64,000 bases of DNA from Microbacterium hibisci (GCF_015278255.1 NZ_JADIJC010000004.1:310001-374000), one strand, 5' to 3'. Positions 17,243-25,232 are shown, counted from the first letter of the stretch. Numbers and translations are program-made. Notes: a model not told the origin generated them from the sequence alone.

Positions 17243-17309
17243 GCGGCTCAGCTCCAGGAATTCGGGGATGCCGGACCGGTCCAGTCTAGTTCGGCACGGG
17301 ATGGGGTGA

Positions 17310-17334
17310 CGGATGCCGGGAGCCGCGGCATCCG
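17310..17334 (-). terminator. Terminator hairpin after the VanRS-like operon
   Basis: CGGATGCCG (17310-17318) and CGGCATCCG (17326-17334) form a 9-bp perfect stem with a 7-base loop, between the histidine kinase stop (17356) and the purL start (17242). Confidence 0.6.
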
Positions 17335-17355
17335 CTCATCGCGCGATGATGCTCG

Positions 17356-18444
17356 TCAGCCGCCCGCACCGGGCAGCCGCACCGTCACGAGCAGCCCGCC
17401 CTCCGGGCGCGCCGCCAGCGTGAGCGATCCGTCATGCGCGCGCGTGATGCTCTGGACGATCGCGAGGCCCAGCCCGACCCCGGACTCGTCGCCGCGCAGG
17501 CGCTCGCTGCCGCGCTGGAAGGGCTCGGTGAGCGTCGCGACGAGTTCGGGCGCAAGGCGCGCGCCGGTGTTCTCGACGGTCAGGACGCCGCCTCCCGCAC
17601 GCGCCTCGGTGTGCACGCGGACGCTGCCTCCCTCGGGCAGGTTGTGCGTGATCGCGTTCTGAACGAGGTTCGTGGTGAGCTGCAGCAGGAGGGCCGGCGA
17701 CCCGATCACAGGCGCGATGTCGCCCGACGTCTCGAGCGTGACGCCGCGCTTCTCGGCGAGCGGCAGCAGCGTCTCGGCCGCCTCCTCGGCCAGGAGCGAC
17801 AGGTCGACGCGCTCGCGGTCGAAGGTGCCCTGGTCGACGCGGCTCAGGACGAGCAGGGCCTCGGTCAGCTCTATCGCGCGGGCGTTGACGGCGCTGAGGC
17901 GCTCGAGGAGCGCGACGGTGTCGTGCTCGGGGTCGCTGCGCGCGACCTCGAGCATCGCCTGCGAGATCGCGAGCGGTGTCCGCAGCTCGTGCGAGGCGTT
18001 GGCGGCGAAACGGCGCTGCTCGGCGACCTGCGCCTCGAGGCGCGCGAGCATCGTGTCGAACGCGTCGGCGAGCTCGCGGAACTCGTCGTCACGACCTTCG
18101 AGCGCGATCCGGTGCGATAGCGAGCCTCCGGCGGCGCGGCGCGCGGCATCCGTGATCCTCGTGAGCGGAGCGAGCATCCGGCCCGCGAGGATCCACCCGC
18201 CCGCGAGCCCGAACACGAGGAGGAAGACGAAGGCCCAACCGGCGGCCGGCGTGAATGCGCGGATGAGGTCGTCGCGGCCCGGCGAGTAGCCGTCGAGCGT
18301 CGGTGTCGCATCCGGCGGCACGTACCGCAGCAGGAACAGCCACACCACCGCGAGCAGCAGGCCGCCCGCCACCACGAGGAATCCCGCATAGCTGAGCGTG
18401 AGCTTGAGCCGAACGCTCGGGCCGGGCTCTCTACCCATCGTCAT
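17356..18444 (-). CDS. Sensor histidine kinase (VanS-like)
   Basis: 362 residues from ATG 18444, with an ATG at 18438 as alternative. Two membrane helices (about 13-37 and 66-87) flank a short extracytoplasmic loop. A HAMP domain follows (about 88-140), then the H-box ASHELRTPL and the ATP-binding boxes (N-box LVQNAITHN, G-boxes GVGLGLAIV). It overlaps the response-regulator gene upstream, forming a two-component operon. The pair is divergent from a VanY-like peptidase and VanZ-like gene, so cell-wall stress sensing is a reasonable inference. Confidence 0.85.
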   Translation of the reverse strand: MTMGREPGPSVRLKLTLSYAGFLVVAGGLLLAVVWLFLLRYVPPDATPTLDGYSPGRDDLIRAFTPAAGWAFVFLLVFGLAGGWILAGRMLAPLTRITDAARRAAGGSLSHRIALEGRDDEFRELADAFDTMLARLEAQVAEQRRFAANASHELRTPLAISQAMLEVARSDPEHDTVALLERLSAVNARAIELTEALLVLSRVDQGTFDRERVDLSLLAEEAAETLLPLAEKRGVTLETSGDIAPVIGSPALLLQLTTNLVQNAITHNLPEGGSVRVHTEARAGGGVLTVENTGARLAPELVATLTEPFQRGSERLRGDESGVGLGLAIVQSITRAHDGSLTLAARPEGGLLVTVRLPGAGG

Positions 18445-19105
18445 CGCCCGTGTCGATGCGATAGCCCGAGCCGGGGACCGTCGCGATGACCCATGGCTCG
18501 CCCAGGCGCTTGCGCAGCGCCGACACCGTGATGCGCACGGCGTTCGTGAAGGGATCGGCGTTCTCATCCCAGGCGCGCTCGAGCAGCTCCTCCGCGCTCA
18601 CGACCCCGCCTTCTGCCGCGACGAGCACCTCGAGCACGGCGAACTGCTTGCGCGTCAGCGCGACGTAGCGCCCGTCGCGGAAGACCTCGCGGCGGAACGG
18701 ATCGAGCCGCACGCCCGCGACCTCGCGCACGGGCGGCCGATGGTGCGCGCGGCGCCGGTCCAGCGCGCGCAGCCGCAGCACGAGCTCGCGCAGCGCGAAG
18801 GGCTTCGTGAGGTAGTCGTCGGCGCCGAGCTCGAACCCCGACGCCTTGTCGTCGAGCCGGTCGGCGGCAGTCAGCATGAGGATCGGGATGCCGGTCCCCG
18901 AGGCCACGATGTGCCGCGCGATCTCGTCGCCCGACGTACCCGGGATGTCGCGATCGAGGACGGCGATGTCGTACGAGTTGACGCTCAGGAGCTCGAGGGC
19001 GGTGTCGCCGTCGCCCGCGATGTCGGCCGCGATCGCCTCGAGCCGCAGCCCGTCGCGGACGGCCTCGGCGAGGAAGGGCTCGTCCTCCACGACCAGCACG
19101 CGCAT
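18431..19105 (-). CDS. OmpR/PhoB-family response regulator (VanR-like)
   Basis: 224 residues. The receiver domain carries acidic residues VVEDEP at the N-terminus, phospho-acceptor Asp in IAVLDRDIPG (about 51) and Lys in TKPF (about 101). The C-terminal winged helix runs from about 125 (LTRKQFAVLEVLVAAEGGVVSAEELLERAWDEN...) to GSGYRI. It is first in the operon, with the kinase gene overlapping. Direct repeats TCGGCATATCG and TCGGCATACG in the divergent intergenic region are a possible binding site. A TACGAT box 7 nt upstream suggests a leaderless mRNA. Confidence 0.9.
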   Translation of the reverse strand: MRVLVVEDEPFLAEAVRDGLRLEAIAADIAGDGDTALELLSVNSYDIAVLDRDIPGTSGDEIARHIVASGTGIPILMLTAADRLDDKASGFELGADDYLTKPFALRELVLRLRALDRRRAHHRPPVREVAGVRLDPFRREVFRDGRYVALTRKQFAVLEVLVAAEGGVVSAEELLERAWDENADPFTNAVRITVSALRKRLGEPWVIATVPGSGYRIDTGDDDG

Positions 19106-19112
19106 GCTGACG

Positions 19113-19118
19113 ATCGTA
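19113..19118 (-). promoter_or_regulatory. -10 box (TACGAT) of the response-regulator gene
   Basis: TACGAT on the minus strand, 7 nt before ATG 19105. Confidence 0.45.
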
Positions 19119-19135
19119 CGAGCCGGCGAATATCG

Positions 19136-19159
19136 TCGGCATATCGAGTTCGGCATACG
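19136..19159. promoter_or_regulatory. Candidate direct-repeat site for the VanR-like regulator
   Basis: TCGGCATATCG starting at 19136 and TCGGCATACG starting at 19150 are direct repeats 14 bp apart in the 88-bp gap between the divergent regulator and vanY-like genes. Direct repeats at about one helical turn or slightly more are usual for OmpR-type regulators. Inference only. Confidence 0.4.
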
Positions 19160-19193
19160 CTCTCGCAACACGCGCTCGCGTGAGGTGGATGCC

Positions 19194-19859
19194 ATGTCCT
19201 CTCACACCTCGCAGAAACCGGCATCCCGCCGCCTTCGCGCAGCCGTCGTCGCCTCGGCGGCAGTCGCCGCCGCCGTGGTCGTCACGGCGTGCACGTGGGG
19301 CGCGAGCGCCCAGGAGTCCGTCGCGACCGCGCCTGCCACGACCGCGATCGAGGCCGCCGGATCGCCCCCCGGGGCCCTTCCGCCGCTCGAGCGCGGCTCC
19401 GGCGCGGTGCTCGCGCACGACGGCGGCGTCGCCGAGGGAACGACCGTCTTCGACGACGTCCCCGCCGTCTCCCAGCTCGACCCCGAACTGCTCGCAGCGC
19501 TCCGGAGCGCGGCCGCCGACGCGTCGGACAGCGGCATCGTGCTCGAGGTCAACAGCGGCTGGCGGTCGCGCGATCACCAGGCCCGCCTGCTGCGCGACGC
19601 CATCGCCGAGTACGGCTCGGCCGAAGAGGCCGCGCGCTGGGTCGCGACCCCTGACTCGTCGCCGCACGTTTCGGGCGACGCGATCGACATCGGAGGGACG
19701 GATGCCGCGGCCTGGCTCGCGGCGAACGGCGCACAGTACGGGCTCTGCCAGATCTACGCCAATGAGCCATGGCATTTCGAGCAGCGCCCCGAGGCCGTCA
19801 GGGCGGGCTGCCCCGCGATGTACCCGGACCCGACGTACGACCCCCGGATGAACCCGTGA
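19194..19859 (+). CDS. M15 family D-Ala-D-Ala carboxypeptidase-like lipoprotein (VanY-like)
   Basis: 221 residues. A signal peptide ends in the lipobox V-T-A-C (Cys33), so it is a predicted lipoprotein outside the membrane. The M15B zinc motifs are present: SGWRSRDHQ, the S-x-H-x6-D block SPHVSGDAIDIG, and EPWHFE with the final zinc-binding His. Expected activity: removal of the terminal D-Ala from peptidoglycan stem peptides. The start ATG 19194 has GAGGTG 6 bases upstream. Its stop overlaps the VanZ-like gene (GTGA), and it is divergent from the kinase/regulator pair. Confidence 0.85.
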   Translation: MSSHTSQKPASRRLRAAVVASAAVAAAVVVTACTWGASAQESVATAPATTAIEAAGSPPGALPPLERGSGAVLAHDGGVAEGTTVFDDVPAVSQLDPELLAALRSAAADASDSGIVLEVNSGWRSRDHQARLLRDAIAEYGSAEEAARWVATPDSSPHVSGDAIDIGGTDAAAWLAANGAQYGLCQIYANEPWHFEQRPEAVRAGCPAMYPDPTYDPRMNP

Positions 19860-20545
19860 CGGCCACGACCCGGACCGCGCCCTCCGCGCCACGCGACGTC
19901 GACCGCCGGAATCGCCTCATCGTCACGGGGCTCTTCGGCGTCTATCTCGTGCTGCTCGCATGGCTCGTGCTGTTCAAGCTCGACGTGCCGTTCGTCGGGG
20001 GCGTCTCCCGCTCGATCAAGCTCGTCCCGTTCGTCGCGAGCCGAGGGTTCGGCGCGAGCGCCCCGGCCGAGGTCGTCGCGAACGTCCTCATCTTCGTGCC
20101 GTTCGGGGCGTACCTCGCCCTGCTCGCCCCCACGTGGCCGCTCCTGCGCATGACCGCGACGCTCGCGGGTGCGAGCTTCGCGCTCGAGGCCGCGCAGTTC
20201 GTCCTCGCGGTCGGCAGCTCCGACATGACCGATGTGCTGGTCAACACGGCGGGCGGTCTCGCGGGGCTCGGCCTCGTCGCCGTCATGCGGCGCACCTACG
20301 GCGTGAGGGTCGTCCAGCGCGCGCTCGCGGCGGGAACGGCGGTCGCGGTGCTCGCGAGTGCCGCCGTCTTCGCCTCACCCATCCGCTACGGCTCGCCGCC
20401 CGACGGTCCGCGGCCGCCTCAGCATTCCGCCACGGAGCATTCCGCCACGGAGACCTCGCCGTCGTTGCTCGGGACCGGGGAGGAACAGGGGTTGACGGAC
20501 GACTCGCCGAGGGCTAACGTACAACCAAATGGTTGTACGAAATGA
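19856..20545 (+). CDS. VanZ-like family membrane protein
   Basis: 229 residues from GTG 19856. About five hydrophobic helices; the family pattern SIKLVPF...NVLIFVPFGAYLALL...FALEAAQFVLAVGSSDMTDVLVNTAGGLAG is clear when read in parts. VanZ proteins give low-level teicoplanin or lipoglycopeptide resistance by an unknown route. It is translationally coupled to the VanY-like gene. The last 50 residues are hydrophilic and include a short SATEHSATE repeat. Its 3' end runs through the arsR promoter and operator and overlaps arsR by 17 bases in another frame. Confidence 0.8.
   Translation: MTATTRTAPSAPRDVDRRNRLIVTGLFGVYLVLLAWLVLFKLDVPFVGGVSRSIKLVPFVASRGFGASAPAEVVANVLIFVPFGAYLALLAPTWPLLRMTATLAGASFALEAAQFVLAVGSSDMTDVLVNTAGGLAGLGLVAVMRRTYGVRVVQRALAAGTAVAVLASAAVFASPIRYGSPPDGPRPPQHSATEHSATETSPSLLGTGEEQGLTDDSPRANVQPNGCTK
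20492..20520 (+). promoter_or_regulatory. Promoter of the arsR-SRPBCC-hydrolase operon
   Basis: TTGACG (20492-20497) and TAACGT (20515-20520) with a 17-bp spacer, close to the sigma-70/SigA consensus. The -10 box ends 8 nt before ATG 20529, so transcription should start at or next to the start codon. It lies inside the end of the VanZ-like gene. Confidence 0.7.
20518..20539. promoter_or_regulatory. ArsR operator (perfect 10-bp inverted repeat)
   Basis: CGTACAACCA (20518-20527) and TGGTTGTACG (20530-20539) around AA. The palindrome covers the end of the -10 box, the probable transcription start and the arsR start codon, so binding would block initiation directly. CAACCA/TGGTTG half-sites fit ArsR regulators that are linked to SRPBCC genes. 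Confidence 0.75.
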
Positions 20546-20960
20546 GCTCAGCGATGACGAGATCGACCGCGTATTCCACGCGCTGGCCGCGGCGACGCGG
20601 CGCGACATCCTCCGTCGGACGATCGGCGGGGAGCACTCGGTCTCGGCGCTCGCCCGCGAGTACGACATGTCGTTCGCCGCGGTGCAGAAGCACGTGGCCG
20701 TCCTCGAGGAGGCAGGCCTCATCGTCAAGCGGGCCGAGGGGCGCGAACGCCTCGTCCGGGCGGATCCCGAGATGATCGCCCGCGCTCGCGCACTGCTCGC
20801 CCGCTACGAGGAGCTGTGGCGCGCCCGCATCGACCGGCTCGATGCGCTGCTGACGGTGCCGGAGGGCGCGGCATCCGTCGAACCGACCGACTCGCCCACT
20901 GCACGCGACAACGACGCCCACAAGAACGACACCCGCAAGTCCGACACGCAAGGAGAATGA
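20529..20960 (+). CDS. ArsR-family transcriptional regulator
   Basis: 143 residues. The winged helix lies at about 9-85 with recognition region SVSALAREYDMSFAAVQKHVAVLEEAGLI. The metal-binding ELCVC motif of the metal sensors is absent, as usual for the ArsR group paired with SRPBCC proteins. The C-terminal tail is acidic and hydrophilic. There is no ribosome binding site; the promoter and operator overlap the start codon. Its stop lies 2 bp before the SRPBCC start. Probably an autorepressor of this three-gene operon; the signal is unknown. Confidence 0.88.
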   Translation: MVVRNELSDDEIDRVFHALAAATRRDILRRTIGGEHSVSALAREYDMSFAAVQKHVAVLEEAGLIVKRAEGRERLVRADPEMIARARALLARYEELWRARIDRLDALLTVPEGAASVEPTDSPTARDNDAHKNDTRKSDTQGE

Positions 20961-20962
20961 CC

Positions 20963-21943
20963 ATGCCCGTCACCGATGTCACCACCGACGCCGAAGCGCT
21001 CACGATGACGCTCGAGGCCGAGTTCGCCGCGCCCGTCGAGCGCCTGTGGCAGGCCTTCACCGAGCCGAGCCAGCTGGAGCGCTTCTGGGGCCCTCCCGGC
21101 TGGCCCGCATCGTTCCCGACGTTCGACTTCACCGTCGGCGGCCGCGCCGTGTACTACATGACGAGCCCGCAGGGGGAGAAGTCGTACGGCTCGTGGGAGT
21201 TCCTCGAGATCGACGCGCCGCGCGGCTTCACCGTGCTCGACAACTTCGCCAACGAAGACGGGGCGCCGCTCGACGGCATGCCGGTCATGCGCGTCGTCTT
21301 CCGGTTCGAGCCGACCGAGACGGGTTCGCGCATGATCAACGTCTCGCACTTCGCCTCGGCCGAGGCGCTCGAGCAGGTCGTCGAGTTCGGCGCCGTCGAG
21401 GGTTCGACGATGGCCATCAACCAGCTCGACCGCGTGCTGCAGGGTCTGCGTGACTACGCGCAGGGCAAGGGCACGCAGACCGAGATCCTCGACGACACCC
21501 ACGTGCGCATCACGCGCCTCATCGAAGGTCCGCGCGAGCTGGTCTGGCGCGCTCACCAGGAGCCGGAGTTGCTCGAGAAGTGGATGCTCGGACCGGACGG
21601 CTGGCGGATGTCGGTGTGCGAGGTGGACCCGCAGGTGGGCGGCAAGTACCGCTACGAGTGGGAGCCCACCGAAGGCACCGAGGGAGAGCGCTTCGGGTTC
21701 GACGGCGAGACGGTGCTCTCTGAGAGCCCGCGCCGCGCCGTCACCACCGAGCACATGACGGGCACCGACTACCCGTCGACGCTCAACGACATGAACCTCG
21801 AGGAGGAGGACGGGGCGACCCTCATCACGCTCCTCATCGAGTACCCCGACAAGGAGACGCGCGACATCGTCTTGGCCACCGGCATGACCGACGGCATGGA
21901 GTCCAGCTACCGCCGCCTCGAGGGCGTGCTCGCGGGGGTGTGA
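20963..21943 (+). CDS. Tandem SRPBCC (AHSA1-like) domain protein
   Basis: 326 residues with two consecutive START-like domains. The first (about 14-155) opens EAEFAAPVERLWQAFTEPSQLERFWGP; the second (about 168-320) opens RLIEGPRELVWRAHQEPELLEKWM. Each has the W-G-P/M-L-G-P turn and the closing helix. Single-domain relatives are the usual partner of ArsR regulators, so this is a fused or duplicated version. The start ATG 20963 was chosen because AGGAG is 7 bases upstream. Such domains bind hydrophobic ligands; the specific one is unknown. Confidence 0.85.
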   Translation: MPVTDVTTDAEALTMTLEAEFAAPVERLWQAFTEPSQLERFWGPPGWPASFPTFDFTVGGRAVYYMTSPQGEKSYGSWEFLEIDAPRGFTVLDNFANEDGAPLDGMPVMRVVFRFEPTETGSRMINVSHFASAEALEQVVEFGAVEGSTMAINQLDRVLQGLRDYAQGKGTQTEILDDTHVRITRLIEGPRELVWRAHQEPELLEKWMLGPDGWRMSVCEVDPQVGGKYRYEWEPTEGTEGERFGFDGETVLSESPRRAVTTEHMTGTDYPSTLNDMNLEEEDGATLITLLIEYPDKETRDIVLATGMTDGMESSYRRLEGVLAGV

Positions 21944-21965
21944 CCCGCGGCGCGAGGAGAACGGC

Positions 21966-22844
21966 ATGATGGACGACACCACGGAGCGCACCGTCACCAC
22001 TCACGTCGTGGGCGAGGGCGAAGGCGCGATCACGTACGACGTGCACGGGGACCTCGCCACGGCGAGCGTCGAGCGGCCGGCGCTGTTCCTGTTCGCGGCT
22101 CCCATGGACGCGACCGGTCTCGAGATGCTCGCCGGTCACTTCACGGATCGGCCGGTCGTGACCTACGACCCGCGGGGTGCCGGGCGCAACCCGCTCGGCA
22201 CCGCCGACATCAGCGTCGAGCAGCACGCGTCCGATCTGCACCGGGTGATCGAGGCGCTGGAGGTCGGGGCGGTGGACGCGTTCGGCACGAGCGGCGGTGC
22301 GGTGAACCTGCTGGGCCTGCTCGCTGCCCACCCCGAGGACGTGCGGATCGCGGTGGCTCACGAGCCGCCGCTGGCGGCGGGACTCCCCGACGCGGAGGCG
22401 GTGCGGGCTGTGGTCGCCGACATGAAGCGCACGTATGCCGAACAGGGCGATGGTGCGGCCATGGCGAAGTTCATCGCGTTCGTGATGCTCGACGGGCCGG
22501 TGCCCGACGACTACCTCGACCAGCCCGCGCCGGATCCGGCCATGTTCGGGATGCCGACCGCCGACGACGGCACGCGGACGAACCCGCTGCTGCGGAACAT
22601 GCCGGCGATCATCGAGTACGACATCGATGTCGAGGCCCTGCGCGCACGGGGTGACCGACTCGTCGTCGCGGCGGGCGTCGAGTCGGGCGACACGCTCGCG
22701 GCGCGGGGCGCACGCGCGGTCGCATCCGCCGTCGGCAGGCCTGTCACGGACTTCCCCAGCCATCACGGCGGATTCACCGAGCAGCCGGGCATGCCGGGCG
22801 ACCCGGCCGGCTTCGCCGCGCGTCTGCGCGAGGTCCTCGGCTGA
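21966..22844 (+). CDS. Alpha/beta hydrolase
   Basis: 292 residues, cytoplasmic. A nucleophile elbow GTSGGA (G-x-S-x-G, Ser at about 112) and a preceding YDPRGAGRNP strand-turn are typical of the fold. Candidate acid and base residues lie in the last third; SHHGGF near residue 263 offers the catalytic His. It follows the SRPBCC gene by 22 bp with GAGGAG upstream, so it belongs to the ArsR operon. The substrate is unknown. A terminator hairpin follows at 22903-22926. Confidence 0.82.
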   Translation: MMDDTTERTVTTHVVGEGEGAITYDVHGDLATASVERPALFLFAAPMDATGLEMLAGHFTDRPVVTYDPRGAGRNPLGTADISVEQHASDLHRVIEALEVGAVDAFGTSGGAVNLLGLLAAHPEDVRIAVAHEPPLAAGLPDAEAVRAVVADMKRTYAEQGDGAAMAKFIAFVMLDGPVPDDYLDQPAPDPAMFGMPTADDGTRTNPLLRNMPAIIEYDIDVEALRARGDRLVVAAGVESGDTLAARGARAVASAVGRPVTDFPSHHGGFTEQPGMPGDPAGFAARLREVLG

Positions 22845-22902
22845 ATCCCGCGGCCGTGACGGCCGTGCGCCGGCCGGCCCTGGTGAGTCTGGAGTGGACG
22901 AG

Positions 22903-22926
22903 ACGCCCCGGAGAGATCCGGGGCGT
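22903..22926 (+). terminator. Terminator of the arsR operon
   Basis: ACGCCCCGG / CCGGGGCGT, perfect 9-bp stem with 6-base loop AGAGAT, followed by TTCGTCG. It lies 58 bp after the hydrolase stop. Confidence 0.7.
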
Positions 22927-23030
22927 TTCGTCGTGCCCCGCGGCCGCTCGTGCGAAGAGCGCACGCGAATGCGCGGCATCCGTCCGTCGTCCGCCTGTCA
23001 AGCCGTGCGGGGCAGTTCGTCGCGCGACCC

Positions 23031-23036
23031 TACGAT
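23031..23036 (+). promoter_or_regulatory. -10 box (TACGAT) of terC
   Basis: TACGAT ends 6 nt before GTG 23043, with no ribosome binding site. Confidence 0.4.
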
Positions 23037-23042
23037 GACGTG

Positions 23043-23945
23043 GTGGACTTCTCCTTCGCTTTCACGCCCGATCTGATCGCCGTGTTCCTGACGCTGTTCG
23101 TGCTCGAGATCGTGCTCGGCGTCGACAACGTCATCTTCATCTCGATCCTCGCGTCCAAGCTCCCCAAGGAGCAGCAGGCCAAGGCGCGCAACCTCGGCCT
23201 CACGCTCGCGATGGTGATGCGCGTCATCCTCGTGCTCTTCGCCGGGTGGATCATCACGCTCAAGGAGGACGTGTTCTTCATCGGCGAGATGGGCTTCTCG
23301 TGGAAGGACATCATCCTCATCGCCGGTGGCCTGTTCCTGGTCTACAAGGCCGTGACCGAGATCCACCACAAGCTGGAGGGTGCCGAAGAAGGCCACGGAG
23401 CCGGCGGTCGCAAGACGATCACGTTCGGCTCGGTGCTCGTGCAGATCCTGCTCCTCGACCTGGTCTTCTCGCTCGACTCCGTCATCACCGCGGTCGGCAT
23501 GACCGAGAACCTCGTCGTGATCATCACGGTCGTCGTGCTGTCGTTCGGCATCATGCTCTTCGCGGCGCGCTTCATCTTCACGTTCGTCAACAAGCACCCC
23601 ACGGTGAAGATGCTGGCGCTGTCGTTCCTCCTCCTGATCGGCGTCTTCCTGGTTGCCGAGGGCTTCGGGTACCACATCGACAAGGCGTTCATCTACGGCC
23701 CGATGGCCTTCGCGATCTTCGTCGAGGCTCTCAACCTGCTCTACGCGTCGCGCAATGCGAAGCGGGAAGCGCGCACCCGCCAGCCCGTCATCCTGCGCCC
23801 GCAGTACCCCGACGTCGACGAGTCGGTCGCCGTGGCCGCCGCCCTGTCGAACGACCCGCACGCCGGCTCGGTCGGCCTCTCGTCCAAGCCGGTGGCGGGG
23901 GATGCCGCGCCGGTGGCCGGTGAGGAGCGCCAGGGCCTCGGCTGA
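23043..23945 (+). CDS. TerC family integral membrane protein
   Basis: 300 residues from GTG 23043 (GTG 23040 also possible). Seven to nine hydrophobic helices; the family's acidic intramembrane motifs are present in EIVLGVDNVIFI and DLVFSLDSVITA. Related proteins (TerC/Alx/MeeF) act in metal-ion export, often manganese, and in tellurite resistance. The C-terminal 60 residues are cytoplasmic and low complexity. The gene is convergent with the DUF559 gene, and a palindromic element lies between the two. Confidence 0.88.
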   Translation: MDFSFAFTPDLIAVFLTLFVLEIVLGVDNVIFISILASKLPKEQQAKARNLGLTLAMVMRVILVLFAGWIITLKEDVFFIGEMGFSWKDIILIAGGLFLVYKAVTEIHHKLEGAEEGHGAGGRKTITFGSVLVQILLLDLVFSLDSVITAVGMTENLVVIITVVVLSFGIMLFAARFIFTFVNKHPTVKMLALSFLLLIGVFLVAEGFGYHIDKAFIYGPMAFAIFVEALNLLYASRNAKREARTRQPVILRPQYPDVDESVAVAAALSNDPHAGSVGLSSKPVAGDAAPVAGEERQGLG

Positions 23946-23986
23946 CATCGCGCCCGCCGGGGCGCGCCGCTGCGCGGCCCCGCCCG

Positions 23987-24058
23987 CGCAACTGCTGCAG
24001 TTTCCTGCAACCGCTGCGTCGTCCGACACAGCACCTGCAGGAAACTGCAGCAGCTGCG
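23987..24058. repeat. Palindromic element P1, copy 1
   Basis: Arms 23987-24009 and 24036-24058 pair over 23 positions with one mismatch, including a 16-bp perfect core GCTGCAGTTTCCTGCA. The 26-base centre is itself a 9-bp imperfect hairpin. It sits between convergent genes (terC and the DUF559 gene), so it may also act as a bidirectional terminator. Related copies are at 25125 and 52632. Confidence 0.85.
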
Positions 24059-24074
24059 TGCGACCGGCATGACG

Positions 24075-25034
24075 TCACCGCGCCGGCCGCGGCCGGAAGG
24101 TCGGCAGGCCGGCACCGTGGAGGATGTCGTACAGCATCCGCGGGGAGCGAAGAGCGGGCACACGCCATCGCGAGAAGGCATCGACCTGGCGGCGCAGCTC
24201 GTCCTCGCGGTCCTTCTCGGCGAGCAGCACCTCCTCCGCCGTGCGACCCTTCATCAGCGCGGGGTCACGGTACTTGCCCACGCCGTCGAACTCGCCGATG
24301 TGTCGATGGTCGGGCCAGAAGAAGTCGGTGAACGCGTCTCGGCCGTCGTCGAGCAAGAATCGGGCCTGCAGCTCGGGCTCGGGGAACCCCATCACCGAGA
24401 TCAGCACGCGACTCTGCGATTCGCGCACGCTGTCGGCGAGGCTCGTGGCGAACCTCGTGGCGCGCGCGACGCGGGCCGAGCCGCGACCGCTCATGCCGGC
24501 GACGCGTTCACGAAGGACAGATGCCTCGACAAGCGGTCCGCTTCTCCGCTTGGCCCAGAGCGCCTGGTCGGCCGCCACGACTCCGTCGAGGAATCGCGAG
24601 CAGGCCATCAGGTCGATGACCGTCTGCAGCGGACTCGTCACCGCGTGGCCCTGCCATCTCCAGGTCTCGACTGCCGCCTGGCGCCCGCGGCGGCGGAACT
24701 CCCCGCTCGACCGACCTCCGGAGCCGAGACCCACGCTGACATCGACCTGGGTCGGCCAGTCTCCGATGAGGTCGATGCCGTGAAGGGCGGCGGCAGCGTG
24801 ATGCGACACGACGAGCTGCGACTTGGCGCGGGCGGCGGCCTCCCACACCCGCTGGGCGTGCCGCGCCATCGGCGACAGCCGTTCCCACGCGACTCGGGCG
24901 GCGAACGCCCCCGGACCGATGCGGACGATCTCTCCGCTCGCGATCCGCGCTCGGAGCCGGCGGTCGTTGACCGGCTCGCCGTCGTTCTCGCGGCGGCGGA
25001 ACACGGTGTTCAACGGCGGTTCGTGGATCCACAT
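24075..25034 (-). CDS. AbiEi-like / DUF559 nuclease-like protein
   Basis: 319 residues from ATG 25034; longer N-terminal choices run into the repeat. The N-terminal part (about 1-120) resembles the AbiEi antitoxin-type wing (LVVSHHAAAALHGIDLIG is the conserved core). The C-terminal part (about 215-300) has a PD-(D/E)xK look: E-L-Q, TDFFWPDHR, then EFDGVGKY, as in DUF559 / very-short-patch-repair-like endonuclease domains. This combination is frequent in actinobacteria and is usually annotated as hypothetical; a defence or repair role is unproven. It is bracketed by two copies of palindromic element P1. No toxin gene is adjacent. Confidence 0.65.
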   Translation of the reverse strand: MWIHEPPLNTVFRRRENDGEPVNDRRLRARIASGEIVRIGPGAFAARVAWERLSPMARHAQRVWEAAARAKSQLVVSHHAAAALHGIDLIGDWPTQVDVSVGLGSGGRSSGEFRRRGRQAAVETWRWQGHAVTSPLQTVIDLMACSRFLDGVVAADQALWAKRRSGPLVEASVLRERVAGMSGRGSARVARATRFATSLADSVRESQSRVLISVMGFPEPELQARFLLDDGRDAFTDFFWPDHRHIGEFDGVGKYRDPALMKGRTAEEVLLAEKDREDELRRQVDAFSRWRVPALRSPRMLYDILHGAGLPTFRPRPAR

Positions 25035-25124
25035 CCCTCGACGGTGGCCGAGTGGGGCGCCGACCTCCCCGCGGGTGACCCGATCCGTGCGATCTCGCTC
25101 GTCTCTGCCGCCTGGGGAGGAGAC

Positions 25125-25194
25125 GCAACTGCTGCACTCTCCTGCAACTGCTGCGCGAATCGACGCCGCAGTTGCAGGAAACTGCAGCAGTTGC
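25125..25194. repeat. Palindromic element P1, copy 2
   Basis: Arms 25125-25150 and 25169-25194 pair at 24 of 26 positions (GCAACTGCTGCA outer arm). The element lies upstream of the DUF559 gene and 38 bp past the kdpE stop, both on the minus strand, so it may terminate the kdp operon. Confidence 0.8.
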
Positions 25195-25232
25195 ACGTCG
25201 ACGGGCCGTGACGCGGGTGGGGGCGGGAAGGG

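Noticed and set aside
14567..17662. A 1031-codon open frame opposite purL
   Set aside because: PurL on the minus strand is certain; the plus-strand frame is a codon-position shadow.
17356..20545. Complete vancomycin resistance cluster
   Set aside because: No vanH, vanA/B ligase or vanX gene is present; VanY- and VanZ-like families are common outside resistance clusters.
24075..25034. Type IV toxin-antitoxin pair (AbiEi/AbiEii)
   Set aside because: Only the AbiEi-like part is present; no nucleotidyltransferase toxin gene is adjacent.
23987..25194. Insertion sequence with terminal inverted repeats
   Set aside because: The boxed gene has no transposase motif (no DDE or HUH), each end is itself a complete palindrome, and no target duplication is visible. 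Kept as a repeat-flanked gene only.
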